From the NCBI RefSeq assembly GCF_900176255.2, contig NZ_FXEG02000003.1:744001-808000 (forward strand): a stretch of DNA of 64,000 nt, in the 5' to 3' direction. Of the stretch, positions 10,578 through 18,887 are shown one piece after another. The translations under genes were made by a program, and so were the position numbers. This DNA is from Mycobacterium ahvazicum. Its GTDB lineage: Bacteria > Actinomycetota > Actinomycetes > Mycobacteriales > Mycobacteriaceae. How positions within the stretch are numbered: the first letter of the stretch is position 1; each line of letters starts with the position of its first letter. The notes under the pieces were generated by a model. It was not told the DNA's origin. It was given only the letters and a program-made list of their open reading frames with translations, and did not search any database.

Positions 10578-11114
10578 CTACAGCCAGTCGCGTACTCGCC
10601 GGACCGCCGCCAACAATTCGTCGCGGCCCGCGTCGACCGCCCGGTGCACCGGGTCCTCGGATCCATAACGCGCCAACACGTCGCGTAGTCGATCTCGCGG
10701 TGATATCGGCGCCCCGTCAGGTCCAGTCGTCAGATCGCAAAAAGTCAACGCATCAAGGACATTGCTGGGCGGATCGCTGAACGCGGACAAACCCGACAAG
10801 CCCCGCTCGGCAGCCTCCGCGTGCGCTCCGGTATGAAAGGCCACCAAGGAAGCGACCAGCTCCCCGAAACCCGCCGATCGCACGAACTCCGCTCCATCAA
10901 GGGGATGAAAACCGGTCCGGCGCACCGACGGTGCGTAACCGATATCGTGCAACCACCCCGCCGCGACCAGACAGTCCGCCGTTTGAGCATCGAAACGCCG
11001 GCTCAACCGCTCGGCAGTCGTCGCGACCCCCCGGACATGCGCCAACCGCCGCGGCTGCTCAGCCAGCCGCGCCTCGGCCTCGCGCCGTGCACGCTGCGCC
11101 AAAACTACGCTCAC
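10578..11114 (-). CDS. HD-domain phosphohydrolase
   Basis: About 178 residues from GTG 11114. The HD signature appears as HVRG, then WLHDIGY, then FHTGAH and FCDLTTG, so the metal-binding H...HD...D set looks complete. Such HD proteins are common cargo of AICEs next to the Nudix gene; their substrate is unknown. A longer reading frame to 11312 is rejected because its extra residues are a low-complexity Ser/Gly/Arg stretch. The gene converges on the Nudix gene with only 8 bp between them. Confidence 0.78.
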   Translation of the reverse strand: MSVVLAQRARREAEARLAEQPRRLAHVRGVATTAERLSRRFDAQTADCLVAAGWLHDIGYAPSVRRTGFHPLDGAEFVRSAGFGELVASLVAFHTGAHAEAAERGLSGLSAFSDPPSNVLDALTFCDLTTGPDGAPISPRDRLRDVLARYGSEDPVHRAVDAGRDELLAAVRRVRDWL

Positions 11115-11463
11115 AACCGCCAGCCTACGAGCCCCAGCACCATGCCGCAGCCCCGTCGCGGCTGATGGCGCAGATCCTGGACACCCGCGACCCGCAGGAA
11201 CCGGCGGCCACCAGCAGGCTTCGCTACGCTCGCTCTGCTCCCGTCCGCTGGCGCTCCCGTCCGCGCCGCTCCCTGCGCTCCGCCCTCCGTCCGCCGCCAC
11301 GCATACATGCACCCACGACCGGCGCCGGAACTAAGTCGCAGGCCACAGGGCTGGCATCACGACGAGGCGCAGCTGCCCTCGCTGCTCGCCGCATCGAGAC
11401 GCCGCGAGCGGCAGGCCGGACCAATAGCCTGACCGTCGCTGACCTGCGATGTGAGAACTTTCT
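11115..11463. other. Gene-free stretch, pyrimidine-rich
   Basis: No convincing gene is seen. The middle (about 11220-11300) is rich in short repeated blocks such as GCTCCCGTCCG (two copies). ORFs on both strands here are arginine/proline-rich and look like chance frames. It separates the AICE core from the CBASS-like operon and may be an old junction. Confidence 0.5.
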
Positions 11464-11706
11464 TTACTGGTATCGAGACACCTGCTCGATACAGCGGCGA
11501 AGGCGTACCGCCGCTAACAGGAAGAAGTGCAGGTCACGTTCAAGAGTTTGGAGTTCCACGTGGTCGGCGTGCCGCTTGTTGAAGCGTCGGTCGATGCGTC
11601 CTGATTGGAGCGCCACGGCGTTGATCCAGTTGGTTGCCTCGGTGCGAAGACGCTCGACAATGACGCCCTCTGATGGGGCATTGCGTTGACGTTCCGTTGC
11701 CCTCAT
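11464..11706 (-). CDS. Unknown 80-aa protein coupled to Cap2, possibly truncated
   Basis: An 80-residue, mostly helical ORF. Its ATG overlaps the Cap2 stop codon (ATGA, 11703-11706), so it is very probably translated as the last gene of the CBASS operon. It holds the place where Cap3 (JAB peptidase) often stands, but it has no JAB motif (no HxH...SxxD). It ends in a hydrophobic-basic helix (FFLLAAVRLRRCIEQ), which looks like an interrupted helical domain. It may be the N-terminal remnant of a larger protein or an accessory factor. Confidence 0.6.
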   Translation of the reverse strand: MRATERQRNAPSEGVIVERLRTEATNWINAVALQSGRIDRRFNKRHADHVELQTLERDLHFFLLAAVRLRRCIEQVSRYQ

Positions 11707-13478
11707 TCTGTCCCTGCTGTGTGATCCATGGGGTGCGTTACACCGGGGAGGAAGTGGTGTCGGGGGCCGCTGGCCGCGTGCGGCAGAGCGATGAGGTGTG
11801 TGCCCGAAACCGCGGAGTCCGGTTGTTGGAGGTGGCTTCCGATCAGGTTGACGAGTGTGGCTGCGACCGCTACGAGGTCGGCTGCCGAGCCGTGGAATGT
11901 GGGGACCGAGCAGCCCCTGGTTGGTATAAGTTCGTCATCGCTGGGTTCTTGCCACAGCGTGTGGTAGAGCTCAAGTCCGCTGTCGCCCTGGATTGTTCGG
12001 CCAGCGTCTTGATCGATGCTGGAAACTGTCGCTGTTGCGCTTGCGGCGCACAGCACGGCTAGGCCGAGCGTGCCAGAGCGAGCGTCTGTGGCGACCTGAG
12101 CGATCAATGCCTTTCGCGTCGGCGCAGTTGCCAACGCATCGAGACAGCTCGTGATGCCGTTGTTCACTGTGGCGTCGATGATGAGATCCGCTGCCAGGCA
12201 CGACGTGTGGTCTTCTGGGAGGTGCCCTTCTGCGACGGTGACCGTCAGGTCATCACGGATCGCGCGGAGCCGTCCAGCGAGTGCCTCGGCTTTGGAACGG
12301 CCAATGTCGTCTTCGACGTAGTTTTGTCGGACGAGCAAGCCGCCGGTGACGATGCCAGGGTCGCACACGGTGATCTCCGATGCTCCTGCGCGAGCGATGA
12401 ATTCGGCGATCCATGATCCGAGCCCGCCGCAGCCCCAGATGTGGACAGTCTTTCCTTGAAATCCGTTCACGGGGCGGCCGTCGTCGCGACGGGTTGTCAC
12501 TTCGGGTCGTTCGTCGGACATCCTGCACCACTCAATCGGGATTTCAGTGTTGATCTTCGCGGGGTCGAGAACAATCCCCACACCCCGTTGCTGCGCGACC
12601 TCGCGGAGCGCATTCGCCGTTGGGGTGGGGAGCCGTCCGCCCAAGAGGTGGGGTGGGCCTCCAGCGGGGTGCGGCACGGCGAGGACGAAGTATTGCTCGG
12701 CGTCGTGGTGATTTCGTAACGCACTCGCCAGGAGGGCGGTGAGGAACGCCGGCGATTGCGGTGCGATCCGGGGAGCCCGTCCTTCGAGGCGGTCAAGGTA
12801 GGGGTCGTCCAGGAGAGCAAGCAGTAGCGCGAATGTGGATGCGGCACCGAACGGCAGCGCGGTGGCCAGGGTAATTACCGGTACGCGATGCCCGGCAGCT
12901 CCAGGCGAGTACGTCAGGTCGTATCGGTGCGTTGACCGGGCGATCAGGTGAGCCGTTTGGTGGCGCTTCGCCGGTCCGGGTTCTCGGGTAACGATCGTCG
13001 GTGTGTCATGTGCCTGATGCGGCACTCCGCCAACAGCGTGGTACATGGCGGTGGCGGCGTGGAAGTTTCCGGCGGCCGCGTCGACGAGCCAGTCCCAAAG
13101 GCGGGTGAGTAGGCCGGCCACACCAAGCGTCGGCTGCCATTCCCGTGAAGGATCCAAATAGATGCATAGTCGTTGACCCGCGAGCACATGGGGGTAGCCG
13201 AGAAACCGAGTGTGATCAACGTCGATAGCCGGTAGCGAGTACGAAGAGGGGCGAAGCTGAAGGATGAACTCCTCGGTCTCTTGAAGTTGCAGGCCACCCG
13301 GATGATGCGGGATGGCGGCCGTGCGTAGCGAGATGCGGAGCGACGCCTCGCCGCTAGCGTCGAGCGTGGGTCTTCCTCGGACCTGGATTTCGTTGGGACG
13401 TTGTTGCGCTAGCGCTTTGAGTTCGGCGAGGAGATGCTTCTGCCAGCCCGTCAGCGTGGGCTGGTGGCGTCTGGTCAC
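11703..13478 (-). CDS. cap2: CBASS Cap2: fused E2-like and E1-like (ThiF) protein
   Basis: A 591-residue ubiquitin-transfer-like protein. The N-terminal E2-like domain has HVLAGQRLCIYLDP with candidate catalytic Cys105 followed by REWQP. The E1/ThiF domain starts near residue 345 with GCGGLGSW (nucleotide-binding loop) and has candidate catalytic Cys523 in RGCSVPTF. In type II CBASS, Cap2 conjugates the CD-NTase C terminus to targets and primes it for cyclic nucleotide synthesis. The start overlaps the CD-NTase stop (GTGA). No JAB protease gene follows. Confidence 0.9.
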   Translation of the reverse strand: MTRRHQPTLTGWQKHLLAELKALAQQRPNEIQVRGRPTLDASGEASLRISLRTAAIPHHPGGLQLQETEEFILQLRPSSYSLPAIDVDHTRFLGYPHVLAGQRLCIYLDPSREWQPTLGVAGLLTRLWDWLVDAAAGNFHAATAMYHAVGGVPHQAHDTPTIVTREPGPAKRHQTAHLIARSTHRYDLTYSPGAAGHRVPVITLATALPFGAASTFALLLALLDDPYLDRLEGRAPRIAPQSPAFLTALLASALRNHHDAEQYFVLAVPHPAGGPPHLLGGRLPTPTANALREVAQQRGVGIVLDPAKINTEIPIEWCRMSDERPEVTTRRDDGRPVNGFQGKTVHIWGCGGLGSWIAEFIARAGASEITVCDPGIVTGGLLVRQNYVEDDIGRSKAEALAGRLRAIRDDLTVTVAEGHLPEDHTSCLAADLIIDATVNNGITSCLDALATAPTRKALIAQVATDARSGTLGLAVLCAASATATVSSIDQDAGRTIQGDSGLELYHTLWQEPSDDELIPTRGCSVPTFHGSAADLVAVAATLVNLIGSHLQQPDSAVSGTHLIALPHAASGPRHHFLPGVTHPMDHTAGTE

Positions 13479-14488
13479 CCTGCCCGACCAGAGCGCCCCA
13501 CTGTTGAGTCCGCGGCAGAGGTGGCTGCTGGAAACTTCGCGCTAGCGGTTGTTGTGGCCGGCGCCTTGAATCCGTCGCCGAAGATGTTCTGCCACAGCTG
13601 GACACTGCGGTCTTTGTCTTTCTCCTCGTAGGCCGCTTCGATGTCGGCGGCATGCACGTGGATTCGGTCACGGAAGTAGCTGTAGGTCGCCTGAGCGCTC
13701 TCGGGGTCTGGTCCCCACCGGTGGTCGAACGTCACGCCGGAACCGGACGGGTCGGCGATGGAGGGCTTGATCGGGTTCGCTTGCAACCAGGTGTCGAGGT
13801 CTTGCACGACATGAAGAAGAGTTGTGGGGACGTTGCTGTAGTAACTCGGGTCCAGGAGCTTGCGCAAGTCTGTTACCTGCTCCCCCAGCATGGTGGTCAG
13901 CAGGACTGAACGTGTGCCGGTGAACGAATTCTTGTGATCACGAAGGTATTTCATGAGTCTGATCACTTTGCGTAAGTTCCCGCTGGCGATAGAGTCCTGT
14001 TTCTTCATCCAATCGGTGAAACCCTGCGGGTTGGTCAGCTCCCACTCGTTGTCGTCGCGGTTGACGATGACCTCTCGACCGTCGGCCAGGTTGAGGTGAG
14101 GGACGATGTCGACGTGCATGGAGTTGGCGTAGACGAGCCGCGCGCAGCGGCACTTACGTGAGTGCGGCATGGTGCCGTAGGTGCTGTGCCGATGCAGGGC
14201 TGCGTAGACCTCATCGATGTAGGTCTTGGGGTTGTCGGCCCAGTCCGGGTTCTGGCTCATGTCGAGCATGAAGTCGGCGTCGAACTCGTTGTCACCGACG
14301 GGGTTGATGATCGTGCGGTGTGCCCAGGAGCCTTGCGGCGTCTTGCCGGTGATCAGCGCACCGATTTCGACGTCGGCTTTGAGTGCCTTATAGATGGCTT
14401 CGACGCGCTGGTTGAGTAGGTCCAGTTTGAACTGGCTGAGATTGACCGTGTCTTTCAGCAAGACGTTGAAGTGGTCAGCGAGTTGCAT
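13475..14488 (-). CDS. CD-NTase (cGAS/DncV-like nucleotidyltransferase) of CBASS
   Basis: A 337-residue nucleotidyltransferase. The active-site pattern is complete: QGSWAHRT (G53-S54), EFDADF (D70, D72) and MHVDIVP (D127). A helical C-terminal domain follows. The last about 25 residues are Ala/Ser/Thr-rich and end in Arg-Ala-Gly, a flexible tail ending in glycine that would suit capture by Cap2. It should make a cyclic oligonucleotide on phage sensing. It overlaps capV by 14 bp upstream and cap2 by 4 bp downstream. I cannot assign the clade or product. Confidence 0.92.
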   Translation of the reverse strand: MQLADHFNVLLKDTVNLSQFKLDLLNQRVEAIYKALKADVEIGALITGKTPQGSWAHRTIINPVGDNEFDADFMLDMSQNPDWADNPKTYIDEVYAALHRHSTYGTMPHSRKCRCARLVYANSMHVDIVPHLNLADGREVIVNRDDNEWELTNPQGFTDWMKKQDSIASGNLRKVIRLMKYLRDHKNSFTGTRSVLLTTMLGEQVTDLRKLLDPSYYSNVPTTLLHVVQDLDTWLQANPIKPSIADPSGSGVTFDHRWGPDPESAQATYSYFRDRIHVHAADIEAAYEEKDKDRSVQLWQNIFGDGFKAPATTTASAKFPAATSAADSTVGRSGRAG

Positions 14489-15590
14489 TGGGGGCCTCCG
14501 TGTGTGAAATGCTGCCCGGATCGTCGCGGTGTCGGCGTCCGTTCACCGGTGTGTATGCGGGCGCCTGGTGGTCAGCGAATTTCGCGGTGTAGCTAGGGCT
14601 GAGTTCTCGGCTGACTGAGGCAGCGAGGCCGGCCACGTCCTTTGGGTCCGCCGAGTCCAGTGCGTAGAGGCCGCCGGGCACTAGAGCGTCGAAGCGCGTG
14701 TAGTTGGATTTGCCGATCAAGTGTTCGGCGAGGCCCTGTCCGCCACGGCTGCTGGCGTTAAGGATCAGCGGGGCAATCGGTCTTGCCCAGTGTAAGAGTC
14801 CGCCGCGGTCCAAGCGCTTGGGGTGATCGGTCAGCTGATCAATGGTGCCGACGTTGAGGACGGTAATCGCGTCGAGAGGAACACCGAGCATGCTGACGGC
14901 CTCGGCGATCGCGACGACAGCCGGGTTGTTGGCCCATACTCCGCCGTCAATGAGCCTGTGTCCGTCGACGTACGCCGCGGGGAAGTACAGCGGCGCCGCC
15001 GAGGTCGCCAGTGCAACGTCCACCATCGGTATGCGCCAGTCGCGGGTCAGCCGTGTGTGGTGCGGAGTCTTGAAGATGTGCACGGCCCCGCGTTGTACAT
15101 CCCACGCGGGAATGACGAGTCGCTTCGTGCTGTCGCCAAGGAGTCGGGCTCCGAGGACGCCGGTCAACGCTTGCCGCAGCGCCTCTGCGTCATAGATGGG
15201 CGATCTCAGCTGCCGTGGTCGGCGCCATCCTCGCCGCCTCGACGCCGGAAAGACTTTCTCGACCAGTTCTTCGTAGTGGGAGACAATCTCCTTCGGCGTG
15301 AGGCCCGCACCGAGACCCAGTGCGACGATGCCGCCCGCCGACGTGCCAGCAATGAGGTCGAAGGAATCGGTGATCCTAACGCCCAGATCCTGCTCCAGAC
15401 GTGCAAGCACATGCGCAGTGAACAACGCCTTGGCGCCCCCTCCATCGAGAGCGAGGACCTGGAAGCGCTCGGGGCGCGGGCCAGCCGCCTCGCGCTCGGC
15501 TGCTGGATAGACCTGCGCGGCGAATTCGCCAGGTCCCGGCGAGGACGTACCATTACCAAGGTTGGCAGGCGTCGCGGGAACTACATCCAT
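14475..15590 (-). CDS. capV: Patatin-like phospholipase, CBASS effector CapV
   Basis: A 371-residue patatin-fold enzyme. The oxyanion loop DGGGAK (residues 49-54), nucleophile motif GTSAGG (Ser84) and DGGVWANNP (Asp215) form the complete Ser-Asp dyad. Such effectors degrade membrane phospholipids when bound to the cyclic nucleotide made by the CD-NTase, causing abortive infection. It is the first gene of the operon (ATG 15590). The N-terminal 40 residues are disordered-looking and the C-terminal 60 may include part of the ligand-sensing surface. Confidence 0.92.
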   Translation of the reverse strand: MDVVPATPANLGNGTSSPGPGEFAAQVYPAAEREAAGPRPERFQVLALDGGGAKALFTAHVLARLEQDLGVRITDSFDLIAGTSAGGIVALGLGAGLTPKEIVSHYEELVEKVFPASRRRGWRRPRQLRSPIYDAEALRQALTGVLGARLLGDSTKRLVIPAWDVQRGAVHIFKTPHHTRLTRDWRIPMVDVALATSAAPLYFPAAYVDGHRLIDGGVWANNPAVVAIAEAVSMLGVPLDAITVLNVGTIDQLTDHPKRLDRGGLLHWARPIAPLILNASSRGGQGLAEHLIGKSNYTRFDALVPGGLYALDSADPKDVAGLAASVSRELSPSYTAKFADHQAPAYTPVNGRRHRDDPGSISHTEAPNATR

Positions 15591-15767
15591 GTAACTAGAC
15601 TACGCCGCTCCGCCGACAACGACCTAGCCGTTATTGCCACCGGCGTGGGGACCCGCGCAGCCAGCAGCCATGTCAATGCTCCGGCTCAGCATTTGCCGGC
15701 TCCGTCGAGACCGAAACCGTTTCGCTCGGCGTAGCCGCACGGAAACGAACGACTGTCTGCTGGTGCG

Positions 15768-16511
15768 TCATCGCGACACGATGGCGACATGGCGCCGGAG
15801 CAGCGCCCGCACTCTGGCCGGCACCCTCGTCGGCGGACTGGAGATCATCTGCGCTGCCACACGCGCAGCGTCGCCGCGCTCGCCGGCCTTTGTGATCTTG
15901 GGGTCGCCCAGGCGCCACGGCGAAGCGTGGTAATCGGGTTGTGACGCGACGATCTCCAGTAGTGTCTCGATATCCTGGAGGTCACGTTCGGAGTCGCGAA
16001 CGGTACGTGCCAGCATCTTCAACACGAATGCTGCCTCGACGTCGGGAACCGGAACTTCGAACTCAACCGTGTCGCCGTCGGTGAGTCGGGCTGTGACGGC
16101 GACTTCGATCGGCGGTAGGGCGAGCGCCAACCGCAGCCCTGGCGCTCCGTCGAAGGCTCGTTCGCCGATGATCCGCTTGCCTGGTTTGGCTGCGGTGGGA
16201 ACTAAGAGGTCGACCGCTTGCTCACCCCGCTCGTAGCGGTTGCCGCACTCAGCGGTGTACCCCAGTGCGGTGAGTCGATCGTGGAGGTTCCCGGTGGACG
16301 CCACGTTGACGTCGATCCCGGTGTCTGCGTCGGAGGTCAGTCGCGGTATGCCCGACACGTTGTAGACGTGCCGCAGCAGTCGCACCATGTGACCGCCGAT
16401 GACGCGGTACTCGATGTCGGCAGTGACTGCGGCCACGTCGCGCAGTGCACGCATTCCGTTGTCGTCGGCCACCGCAGTGCAGGCGATTTGCACCGATGCT
16501 GTTCCGGTCAC
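15768..16511 (-). CDS. AbiEii-like nucleotidyltransferase (toxin of AbiE-type pair)
   Basis: A 247-residue protein. The segment IGGHMVRLL followed by RLTSDADTGIDV has the GG...H...R.T.DxD pattern of the AbiEii/MenT-type nucleotidyltransferase family. Its start overlaps the stop of the upstream HTH protein by 4 bp (ATGA), as in AbiE modules where antitoxin precedes toxin. Members act as toxins by modifying tRNA or related targets, often giving phage resistance. The match is by pattern only, and a different Abi-like family is possible. Confidence 0.78.
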   Translation of the reverse strand: MTGTASVQIACTAVADDNGMRALRDVAAVTADIEYRVIGGHMVRLLRHVYNVSGIPRLTSDADTGIDVNVASTGNLHDRLTALGYTAECGNRYERGEQAVDLLVPTAAKPGKRIIGERAFDGAPGLRLALALPPIEVAVTARLTDGDTVEFEVPVPDVEAAFVLKMLARTVRDSERDLQDIETLLEIVASQPDYHASPWRLGDPKITKAGERGDAARVAAQMISSPPTRVPARVRALLRRHVAIVSR

Positions 16512-17467
16512 CGGTGCACGATCCAGTCGCTGAGATGCTGCGGTGCACCGTCGCCAAGATCGGCACCGCCGCTGAGGTCCTGAAGCGCAATCACTGGATC
16601 CACAGTGATGATGTCGGAACGCTGCGTATCACGAATCCGCCGCCACCAGGCCGCGGTCGTCCAGACGGTCGGGTCGGCGGGAACCCGCACAGTCAAGGTC
16701 GCTTCCTCGGCGGTGGCCTCCACCAAACCGAACTCGGAGAGGTCGACCAGTTCTTTGGCATAGACCAGACCTCTGGTTGGTACCCGCCACGGTCGCAGGA
16801 CGTCGGCGGCGACCTCGCCGCCAGCAAGGATCGGCACGGTGAGCTCGGCGCCGAGTCGGGTCGCACTGCGCACCTGCTCCACTACCGGATCCATTCCATA
16901 CCAGTACGTTTCGACAAGTCCGCTGTCCGCAGGTACCAATGCCAGTTTCACCAGGAGCTCCCGGCGCGCAGCCTCGGTCATCGGCGTGTCCGGCAGCGGA
17001 TCCTTCTCGGTCATTTTGGACACCGCCTGCTGGCTAACTCCGATGGCCGCGGCAATGTCGCGTTGGCGGAGGTGACCGCGCGTAAGCACACAGACCCGTT
17101 CAGCCGCCCGCCGCCGCCAGCTGCGCTCGCTGGCGGCGCGGGGCGGCCGTCCTGGTGTTGGCGTTCGGTAGGTTCGCCCGGAGAGCACCAGTTCGCCGGT
17201 GCTGCCGACGCTGAGATCCACGTCAGCCTGAGCCAGGAGCGCTGAACGTGCCTCATCTGAGATGGTCTCGCACACCACGAATACGCGGCGGCCTGGATGG
17301 CGGCGCACACGACTAAGGACTGCGGCCGGAGATGGCACACGTTCTGCCAGAACCAGGTCCGCTACTACGGCGCGGCCATCGATTCGGTATGTGATGCTGT
17401 GTGCATCACCAGTCACCATCCGCACGCCTGCGTCGACCAAGCGGGCAGGAATCGAAGCAGAGAGCAC
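16508..17467 (-). CDS. AbiEi-like HTH antitoxin/autorepressor
   Basis: A 319-residue protein coupled to the nucleotidyltransferase gene. A helix-turn-helix is visible as HLRQRDIAAAIGVSQQAVSKM near residue 130-155. Known AbiEi antitoxins bind inverted repeats upstream of their own operon; a perfect 11-bp inverted repeat lies 28-71 bp upstream of this start. The N-terminal third, before the HTH, has a VSR/nuclease-like alternating pattern I cannot name. Assigned as antitoxin from context. Confidence 0.72.
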   Translation of the reverse strand: MLSASIPARLVDAGVRMVTGDAHSITYRIDGRAVVADLVLAERVPSPAAVLSRVRRHPGRRVFVVCETISDEARSALLAQADVDLSVGSTGELVLSGRTYRTPTPGRPPRAASERSWRRRAAERVCVLTRGHLRQRDIAAAIGVSQQAVSKMTEKDPLPDTPMTEAARRELLVKLALVPADSGLVETYWYGMDPVVEQVRSATRLGAELTVPILAGGEVAADVLRPWRVPTRGLVYAKELVDLSEFGLVEATAEEATLTVRVPADPTVWTTAAWWRRIRDTQRSDIITVDPVIALQDLSGGADLGDGAPQHLSDWIVHR

Positions 17468-17494
17468 GTCTACTACTCTACTCAGTGACTACTT

Positions 17495-17538
17495 GTCAAA
17501 CAACCTATTGTCGATAAATAGCGTTCTGGTTGTTTGAC
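17495..17538. promoter_or_regulatory. 11-bp inverted repeat, probable operator of AbiE-like operon
   Basis: GTCAAACAACC (17495-17505) and GGTTGTTTGAC (17528-17538) are perfect inverted copies separated by 22 bp, about two helical turns centre to centre of each arm. They lie directly upstream of the AbiEi-like start at 17467, in an AT-rich patch. This is the arrangement expected for negative autoregulation by the antitoxin. Confidence 0.65.
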
Positions 17539-17683
17539 TTCGACCAACCAGTGGCGTAAAAACCGTCCATTGATCCGTCATACGCTGGTGGAGTTTAACG
17601 GGTCTAGCGTCGAGGAACCTGAGCAGATAGGGCTACTCTGACGTTTTCGCGGCGACGCCGGTAGCCCAGGCATCGCTGACAGC

Positions 17684-17734
17684 CGCTGACTCTTAATCAG
17701 CGGGTCTGGGGTTCGAAACCCTGACGGCGCACCA
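17684..17734 (+). pseudogene. tRNA-Lys(CTT) 3'-half relic
   Basis: From the anticodon arm (GCTGA, loop CTCTTAA with anticodon CTT, TCAGC) through the T-arm (GGGGTTCGAAACCC) to ACGGCGCACCA, the sequence is like a bacterial tRNA-Lys including encoded CCA. The 5' half, which should begin GCGCCGT, is not recognisable in its proper place (about 17650-17683 is divergent). Mycobacteriophages and islands use tRNA-Lys 3' halves as attachment sites, so this may be an old att scar. A strongly divergent but functional tRNA cannot be excluded. Confidence 0.6.
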
Positions 17735-17909
17735 TGCAAACGCACTGCTCAGGCAGGGTTGTTGTCGTTTCGGAGTGTTTGCTGCCTGTGACAGATGTGA
17801 CCGATGTGACCGAAAGGTCTCCATATTGTCCCCGCGCTGCGGGAGCAGACCCACCACAGCAAACGGCGCGTCGGCGTGACATGTGAGACCGCCGTCCTAA
17901 GGTCGTGCC

Positions 17910-18065
17910 GTGTCTAATATGCCTCCCGACCCCGATGCATCTGACTCACGCGAGGACGGTGCACCTACCAAAGAGGCCTGTGCCAAGCTCTATCAGGAAG
18001 TGGGTCTGCTGCACGATCAGGTGACAATTTCGGTCACGCGGCCTGACTGGCCGTCGTGGTCATGA
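17910..18065 (+). pseudogene. Truncated ORF interrupted by the IS3-family element
   Basis: A GTG-initiated frame encodes about 37 residues (acidic start, then EACAKLYQEVGLLHDQ) before it runs into the left end of the IS3-family element at 18020; the stop at 18065 is IS sequence. No family is recognised from this fragment. The rest of the gene is not found on the far side of the element. Confidence 0.45.
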
Positions 18066-18855
18066 TGGCTTCGTATTCGACGGGGGTCAACCGGCCGAGG
18101 GCGCCTTGGCGGCGACGTCGGTGGTAGGTGCGTTCGATCCAAGTGACGATGGCGATCCGCAGCTCCTCTCGGGTGGCCCAGCGGCGGCGGTCGAGGACGT
18201 TCTTCTGCAGCAGGCTGAAGAAGCTCTCCATCGCCGCGTTGTCGCCGGCCGCGCCGACACGTCCCATTGGGCCGACCATGCCGTGATGGTGCAGGGCCTG
18301 GACGAACTTTCGACTTCGAAACTGCGACCCTCTGTCCGTGTGAACCACGCAGCCGGCGACCACCCCACGGCGGCCGACCGCGTTGCGCAGCGCGGCGGTC
18401 GCCAGGCGTGACTTCATTCGGGAGTCGATCGAATAACCCACGATGCGGTTGGAGAATGCATCCTTGATCGCGCAGAGGTAGAGCTTGCCCTCGCCGGTGT
18501 AATGCTCAGTTATGTCGCTGAGCCACAACATGTTTGGCGTTTCAGCGGTGAAGTCGCGCTGGACCAGATCGTCGTGCACCGGCGGTCCTGGTTTGCCGTT
18601 CTTGTCGCGCTTCTTGCCGAACACGCTCCACAACTGCTGCTGTGAGCAGATGCGCCAGGCGGTGCGCTCGGCCATCGGCTCGCCGGCCTCACGGGCCTCC
18701 TCGACGAGGTAGCGGTAGCCGAACTCGGGGTCCTCGCCGTGCGCGTCGAACAGGGCGTTGGCGCGGTATGCCTCGACGAGTTCGGCATCGGTGATGGGAT
18801 TTGCCCGCCAGCGGTAGTAGGGCTGGCGGGCGAGCTTGAGTACCCGGCGCGTCAC
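18034..18855 (-). CDS. IS3-family transposase OrfB
   Basis: A 273-residue DDE integrase-core transposase. An HTH_21-like N-terminal part (ARQPYYRWRANP, then YRYLVEEAREAGEPMA) precedes the catalytic core with Asp in LWLSDITEHYTG, Asp in VVHTDRGSQF and Glu in NAAMESFF. In intact IS3 elements it is produced as an OrfAB fusion by a -1 frameshift. Because orfA is broken here, full transposase may not be made. Confidence 0.93.
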   Translation of the reverse strand: MTRRVLKLARQPYYRWRANPITDAELVEAYRANALFDAHGEDPEFGYRYLVEEAREAGEPMAERTAWRICSQQQLWSVFGKKRDKNGKPGPPVHDDLVQRDFTAETPNMLWLSDITEHYTGEGKLYLCAIKDAFSNRIVGYSIDSRMKSRLATAALRNAVGRRGVVAGCVVHTDRGSQFRSRKFVQALHHHGMVGPMGRVGAAGDNAAMESFFSLLQKNVLDRRRWATREELRIAIVTWIERTYHRRRRQGALGRLTPVEYEAIMTTTASQAA

Positions 18856-18887
18856 CGCGACGGGAATCCCGTCGGCGGCGAGCTCAC

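Noticed and set aside
10931..11689. Plus-strand 252-codon ORF between the AICE core and CBASS
   Set aside because: Arg/Pro/Ala-rich translation across repeats and the antisense of the HD gene; no domain or ribosome-binding site.
11464..11706. Idea that the 80-aa ORF is a Cap3/JAB protease
   Set aside because: No HxH or SxxD metal motif and far too short for a JAB domain.
14823..15734. Plus-strand ORF opposite capV
   Set aside because: Shadow of the patatin gene; no domain, and the patatin frame has all catalytic motifs.
17697..17882. Minus-strand ORF ending in FEPQTR
   Set aside because: This protein tail is a well-known artefact of translating across the 3' half of a tRNA gene.
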